Shown here: positions 39,915-43,982 of the stretch, piece after piece
Position numbering within the stretch: position 1 is the first letter of the stretch
How the letters are laid out: each line of letters opens with the position of its first letter
IMG/VR virus record: IMGVR_UViG_3300007734_000693
Span: 1-43,982 of that record
From: a virus
Direction: 5' to 3' (one strand)
DNA: 43,982 nt
Made by a program: the position numbers and the translations under genes
The notes under the pieces: model-generated
What the model was told of the DNA's origin: nothing
Database searches by the model: none
The model's input: only the letters and a program-made list of their open reading frames with translations

Positions 39915-42900
39915 ATGCCAGAAAAGTATTTATACAACGGTAAGATATACAAACAAAGCGATATTGATATTGCAGCTAAAGAAAACGGCATTGATGTTAA
40001 TTCATATATAAAGAAAGCGGGTATCAAATCTGTACCAGATAGCTTTACGTATAATGGTAAAAACTATTCAGCAGAAGATATTTTATTGGCAGCCAATGAA
40101 AATAAATTAGGCTTTGATGAATATGTAAAAAGTGCGGGGATAAGCCCAATTGTAAAAAAAAAAGAAACTACTACACCAACTTCAAACGATGGTGGAATAC
40201 TTGGTGGGGTTACTCAATCCACTTCCAATCCCCAATTAAAATCAGAAAAAGAAGGGTTTAAGGATGCGGGGATATTTGGGAAAAGAAAGGCAGAAGAAAG
40301 AAACCCATTATACCTTGCTGATGAATACAAAAACCTTATTGGTAAAAAGAAAACTATATCTACGGGTGGGGGTAGTTCTTTTGGATTAGGTACAACTGGA
40401 TTTCAAGAAGTACAAGATGATGAAGCAAAAGCCAAAGCAGATAAGATTAAAATGGATTTGCTTAAAAGGGGCTATAATGTAGAGAAGTTAGTAAAGGACA
40501 CAGAAGGATTACCAAAAGAATTTTTTGATAACGATAATACAAGTAAAGATGCGTTATTTGGGTTAATGAAACAAAACCCAATCAAGTATAACGATATAGT
40601 AAATTCTGCAAAAACAGTTTATGCGATTGCCAAACAATCCGATGCAGCAACGGCTAATCAATTCAACCACTTAAATAATATTCAGTACGGAGGATTAGAA
40701 AACTTCATTGAGGGTAAAAGAGACCAACAGGCAATAATTGACAGAACATTAGTAGGAAACGAAAGGGATGAAGCACATAACAGATTGATGGAAAATTCAT
40801 CAAAGTTTATCAATGCAGCCAACCCCGATTTAATAAAAGAATATCAACAATCCCCACTATCTGCAAAAGTAGATATTAACCAATATGCGGGGCTTAAAAC
40901 ACTTGAAATATTCAAGCCCGAACAATACCAACAAGCAATAGATATTATAGGTAAGGATATTATCCCACAATATAATGTACCCGTATCGGTAGGCGTAAAT
41001 GCACCCGCAGCAGCTTCCCAACAATGGCTTACAAGTGATTCCTTATTAGCTAAAAAAAGCGGGGGAGTTCTATCAACAGAAACAGTAAATCAAAGAGTAG
41101 GCAAAGAATCATTACTAAGGCAGTTAAGTGATTTGGGAAGGAATAATGCTATTACGGGATTGACTAAAGACCAATACGAACTTAATTCTGCATTTGAACA
41201 AGCCACAACACCCGAAGAACAAGAACAAATCAAGCAACAGTATGTGCAAAATCAAGCACAAATAAATGCCATAAGGGAAGAAGCAAAGAATGATAAAAAT
41301 AAATTCCCATTAACAGAAAAATTAAAATTAGATAAGTTAGCAAAAGAAGTAACCCAACAACCAGGTGTTAGCGTGGGTGGGTATGCTACCGTTAAGTTTT
41401 TAAAAGGGTTTGGCAATACTAATAATTCTATTGAAGATTTAGCCATTGGATTATTTGGAAGTAAAGACGATAAGACTAATCTTCAAATGCAAAGATTAGG
41501 AGAAATGCAAGATTGGGAGAATGATATATACCTTCCCGAAAGTTTAAAAACAGAACAAAGCCCTTATATTTTACAAGCATCAAAACCATTAAAAGATAAG
41601 GTTAAAACATTCCTTAATGGAAGAAGTATTGGTGATTTATCAAGGGGAGAAAAGGATAAACTAAATAAAATAATTTCAGATAACGAAGGGGAAATAGAAA
41701 CAATAACTAATCCCGAATTAGGTAAGTCAAAGAACTTTTTAACTAAGGCTACCATGTATCAAAATGCGGGATTCTTAGGTGATATAGGTTCGTTAGTTGC
41801 ACAAACTTATGGATTAGGTGCGTTAGGTGCGGGTAAATTAGTTACCACTATGACACCAATGTTTACTACTTCATATTCAGATTATTTTAATCAAGCAGTA
41901 GCAGAAGGTAAGCCAATGAATAAGGCATCCGAGTATGCTTTTACCCATGCAAGTATAATGGCATTAGCGGGGTTAATTAACCCTAAATTAGATGTAGTAA
42001 AAAGAGCAGTAGGAATGAATACGGCTGCGGGAAAACTATTGGCTAATATTAGCGAAGATTCATGGAAAGAAATAACAAGTAAAGGCAGCAAGTGGATTAA
42101 TAAATTTAAAGATGCGGGAACGGGAGTTGCAAAAGAAGCGGCTAAAATGACTGCGGTTTATGGGGTAGGTACTTCAATAGCAAATGACTTAGCAGATAAA
42201 GCATTGTTTGATAAAAATATTAGTGCTGATGAAATGGCAGAACACGCCGTTACTGCGGGTAAGGATATGTTATTTGGTAGTGCGGGATTATTGGGTATTA
42301 ACTTTTTAACACATACTATCAAGGGTAAAAAAGTAAGCCCACTTGAAAAGGCTTCATTCTTTGAATTAGCAGATAACCCCGATTTAGGGCATTTAAAAAT
42401 AGATGAAGCAGTAGCCAAAGGAGATATAACAAAAGAACAAGGGGAACAAAGAAAAGCAGCCATAACAGAAGTATCAGCACTTGTTGATAAAATACCCCCC
42501 TTAAATAAAGATGGTAAGCCAATGACCGATGCCCAAAGGGTAGATTATTTATATAATGAGTTCGTAAAAACAAAAGCTAAAGAAGTAAAAAAAGATTTAC
42601 CAAAAGCACAAGTTGAAGAAGTAGAACAAAAAGAATTAGAAGCCGACCACGCTAATAATATTATCTATACAGACCTATCATTGGATGAATTAGAAAAAAG
42701 ACAAACTAAAATAGAAAAAGAATTAGAGCCTAAAAAAGATTCCGATGGTAAAGCAATTGAATTACCCGAAAAAGAATCCAATGATTTAAAAGCAGAACTT
42801 AATGCAGTAAAAGAAGCAATCCAAAACAAACCTAAAGAAAGTAATGTAGTAGGAGAACCAGAAAATATTTCTCAACCAATAGAATTAAGTGTTGATAGCG

Positions 42901-43982
42901 GGAATAAATTAACTAAAGAAGCGGAAGATTTAATAGCAAGTATAGGGGATGGTAGTATGCCAACTTTTATCACTAAAAATCTTGAAAAAATAGCAGCCGA
43001 TAATGGTATTGAAATCAAGGGGGATATGACAGCAGTAGATGTAGTTAATGCCTTGAAAGAAAAACAACAACCCCTATCCCCTAATAAAGAACAAACACCA
43101 AGTAGTGTAGGGGGAGAAGTGGAAGGTACGGCTAAAGCATTGGAAAGTGCTGCAAAAAAGAACCCTACTATCTTAAATAAAATAAGTAATTTTCTTGGTT
43201 TTAATAGAAAGTATTATAAAGGGAAACATACTAACGAAGGTGGAGATGGAGGGTATCACCAATCAGGTACAAAAGATGTAATGGTGAATGAAAATGGGGC
43301 TAATGAAGAACATACATTTTATTTGAAAGGAATTGAACCCGATACAAAAAGAGGCGGGAAAGGTTCACATACCATAGAAAGTAAACAAGGGGATGCTATT
43401 TATTACCACGAAGTAGGGCATAAGATGTTTTCAGAGTTTTCAAAACTTGGTCATAAAATATTAGATAAATTAAAGGAATATAGCAAAACAGATAAATTTG
43501 GGCATCCAACAGGATATTCCGCAGTAGCAGATAATTTATTTGATGCTACAATGATGGATTTTTATGCTTTCTATAAATTGCATCCCGAAAAATTAAAAGA
43601 ATCACAACCGAAGGCTTATGATTTAATGAAAGAATGGGAACAAGGTTATATTTCAGAATCATATCATAAAGCTAAAGCAGACGGCAGTAATCCCGAACTT
43701 GTAAAAGCAGTAGAACAATCCCTAAAAGAACAATCCACATCAAACACAGAAGTTACTAAAGAAGAAAAGGTATATAGTGGTAATGGATTAGAAAGAGCAG
43801 AAGCTAAAAAGATTTACAAGCAAGTAAGGGAAGTTGATACCCCATCAAGTGCCGAACAAATAGCATTAGAATATATAGCTAATGGTGGTAAGGTAAGTGA
43901 AAATGCAATAAATGAAATAGCTGGTAGTGTTAAAAGGGCTTCGCTTAATCCTGGCAAAAGGGAATTGAAATCAAATGAAGTT
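39915..43982 (+). CDS. Giant ejection-type protein with HEVGH metallopeptidase motif (partial)
   Basis: Starts at ATG 39915 and stays open to the window end (1356 codons, no stop). Residues 5-38 and 44-77 are a repeat of the type YNGKxYxxxDIxxAAxEN. A hydrophobic stretch is near 618-650 and another near 715-795, suiting membrane insertion. Near the end, YYHEVGHKMFSEF places HEVGH at 1165-1169. DNLFDATMMDFYAFYK follows at about 1206-1218, then KLKESQPKAYDLM. This is the zincin pattern, with an acidic third ligand unclear. It may digest periplasmic or peptidoglycan-linked protein during entry. Confidence 0.75.
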   Translation, partial: MPEKYLYNGKIYKQSDIDIAAKENGIDVNSYIKKAGIKSVPDSFTYNGKNYSAEDILLAANENKLGFDEYVKSAGISPIVKKKETTTPTSNDGGILGGVTQSTSNPQLKSEKEGFKDAGIFGKRKAEERNPLYLADEYKNLIGKKKTISTGGGSSFGLGTTGFQEVQDDEAKAKADKIKMDLLKRGYNVEKLVKDTEGLPKEFFDNDNTSKDALFGLMKQNPIKYNDIVNSAKTVYAIAKQSDAATANQFNHLNNIQYGGLENFIEGKRDQQAIIDRTLVGNERDEAHNRLMENSSKFINAANPDLIKEYQQSPLSAKVDINQYAGLKTLEIFKPEQYQQAIDIIGKDIIPQYNVPVSVGVNAPAAASQQWLTSDSLLAKKSGGVLSTETVNQRVGKESLLRQLSDLGRNNAITGLTKDQYELNSAFEQATTPEEQEQIKQQYVQNQAQINAIREEAKNDKNKFPLTEKLKLDKLAKEVTQQPGVSVGGYATVKFLKGFGNTNNSIEDLAIGLFGSKDDKTNLQMQRLGEMQDWENDIYLPESLKTEQSPYILQASKPLKDKVKTFLNGRSIGDLSRGEKDKLNKIISDNEGEIETITNPELGKSKNFLTKATMYQNAGFLGDIGSLVAQTYGLGALGAGKLVTTMTPMFTTSYSDYFNQAVAEGKPMNKASEYAFTHASIMALAGLINPKLDVVKRAVGMNTAAGKLLANISEDSWKEITSKGSKWINKFKDAGTGVAKEAAKMTAVYGVGTSIANDLADKALFDKNISADEMAEHAVTAGKDMLFGSAGLLGINFLTHTIKGKKVSPLEKASFFELADNPDLGHLKIDEAVAKGDITKEQGEQRKAAITEVSALVDKIPPLNKDGKPMTDAQRVDYLYNEFVKTKAKEVKKDLPKAQVEEVEQKELEADHANNIIYTDLSLDELEKRQTKIEKELEPKKDSDGKAIELPEKESNDLKAELNAVKEAIQNKPKESNVVGEPENISQPIELSVDSGNKLTKEAEDLIASIGDGSMPTFITKNLEKIAADNGIEIKGDMTAVDVVNALKEKQQPLSPNKEQTPSSVGGEVEGTAKALESAAKKNPTILNKISNFLGFNRKYYKGKHTNEGGDGGYHQSGTKDVMVNENGANEEHTFYLKGIEPDTKRGGKGSHTIESKQGDAIYYHEVGHKMFSEFSKLGHKILDKLKEYSKTDKFGHPTGYSAVADNLFDATMMDFYAFYKLHPEKLKESQPKAYDLMKEWEQGYISESYHKAKADGSNPELVKAVEQSLKEQSTSNTEVTKEEKVYSGNGLERAEAKKIYKQVREVDTPSSAEQIALEYIANGGKVSENAINEIAGSVKRASLNPGKRELKSNEV

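Noticed and set aside
39614-40027. 137-residue minus-strand frame at the junction of two late genes
   Set aside because: Hydrophobic Phe/Leu/Ser-rich antisense of Lys/Asn-rich coding sequence, the usual artefact in AT-rich genomes.
1-43982. Diversity-generating retroelement, CRISPR array, tRNA genes
   Set aside because: No reverse transcriptase, no regularly spaced repeats, and no cloverleaf with a T-loop GTTC-type motif were found by eye. A tRNAscan or CRISPR search would be decisive.
1-43982. Stop-codon recoding of TAG or TGA
   Set aside because: TAA, TGA and TAG all end genes at sensible positions, and the long genes (DnaB, GroEL, tail) contain no in-frame stops, so standard code is used.
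39915-43982. Frameshift in the giant last gene
   Set aside because: Recounting shows one continuous frame from 39915 through the HEVGH codons at 43407-43421 to the window end.

Overview
The window is a contiguous piece of a double-stranded DNA phage genome, or a prophage or contig of one, from a host in the phylum Bacteroidota. It is AT-rich and densely packed, with nearly all genes on the + strand. Starts are preceded by A-rich leaders rather than Shine-Dalgarno sites. Several intergenic promoters match the Bacteroidota sigma-factor consensus TTTG-N19/20-TAnnTTTG closely. There is no tape-measure, sheath or tail-tube gene. The structural order portal, TerL, scaffold, major capsid, connector or ring proteins, gp12/gp10-like tail protein, then large ejection-type proteins points to a short-tailed (podovirus) particle, distantly reminiscent of crAss-like and Cellulophaga podophages. 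The phage identity is an inference from gene content and order.

Layout. 1-5457 is an early accessory region of about twenty small unknown genes, including putative lipoprotein or single-pass peptides and one leucine-rich-repeat protein. 5458-6356 is a control region. It holds a candidate structured RNA ending in a U-tract, a minus-strand gene with its own promoter and terminator, a divergent promoter pair, and a Cro-like regulator. 6376-9830 is replication: a DUF4373-like initiator or loader, DnaB helicase, then small DNA-binding proteins. 9888-12749 starts at a consensus promoter with a structured leader (possible kissing loop or attenuator), followed by an HNH homing endonuclease, NinG, a PP-loop PAPS-reductase-like enzyme and a nucleoside 2-deoxyribosyltransferase-like protein. 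12736-13253 looks like a gene cassette: a 105-bp imperfect palindrome and a small gene between inverted repeats. 13254-14322 holds small genes.

14395-18370 is a self-contained sugar-modification island of one methyltransferase and four glycosyltransferase-like proteins. A minus-strand gene with its own terminator follows (18400-18639). 18692-21338 is a chaperonin operon: a 45-aa protein, GroEL, GroES and a third protein that looks like two diverged GroES barrels. 21402-39911 is the morphogenesis block, interrupted by a second HNH homing endonuclease. The window ends inside a >1356-residue putative ejection protein that carries an HEVGH zinc-metallopeptidase motif.

Together the genes suggest a phage that uses host RNA polymerase, brings its own DnaB-based replication start, modifies glycans of the virion or host surface, and supplies a complete GroEL/GroES folding machine just upstream of its capsid genes. 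The features most worth following up are the three-gene chaperonin operon, the structured RNAs at 5507-5600 and 9924-10016, and the cassette-like element at 12736-13181.
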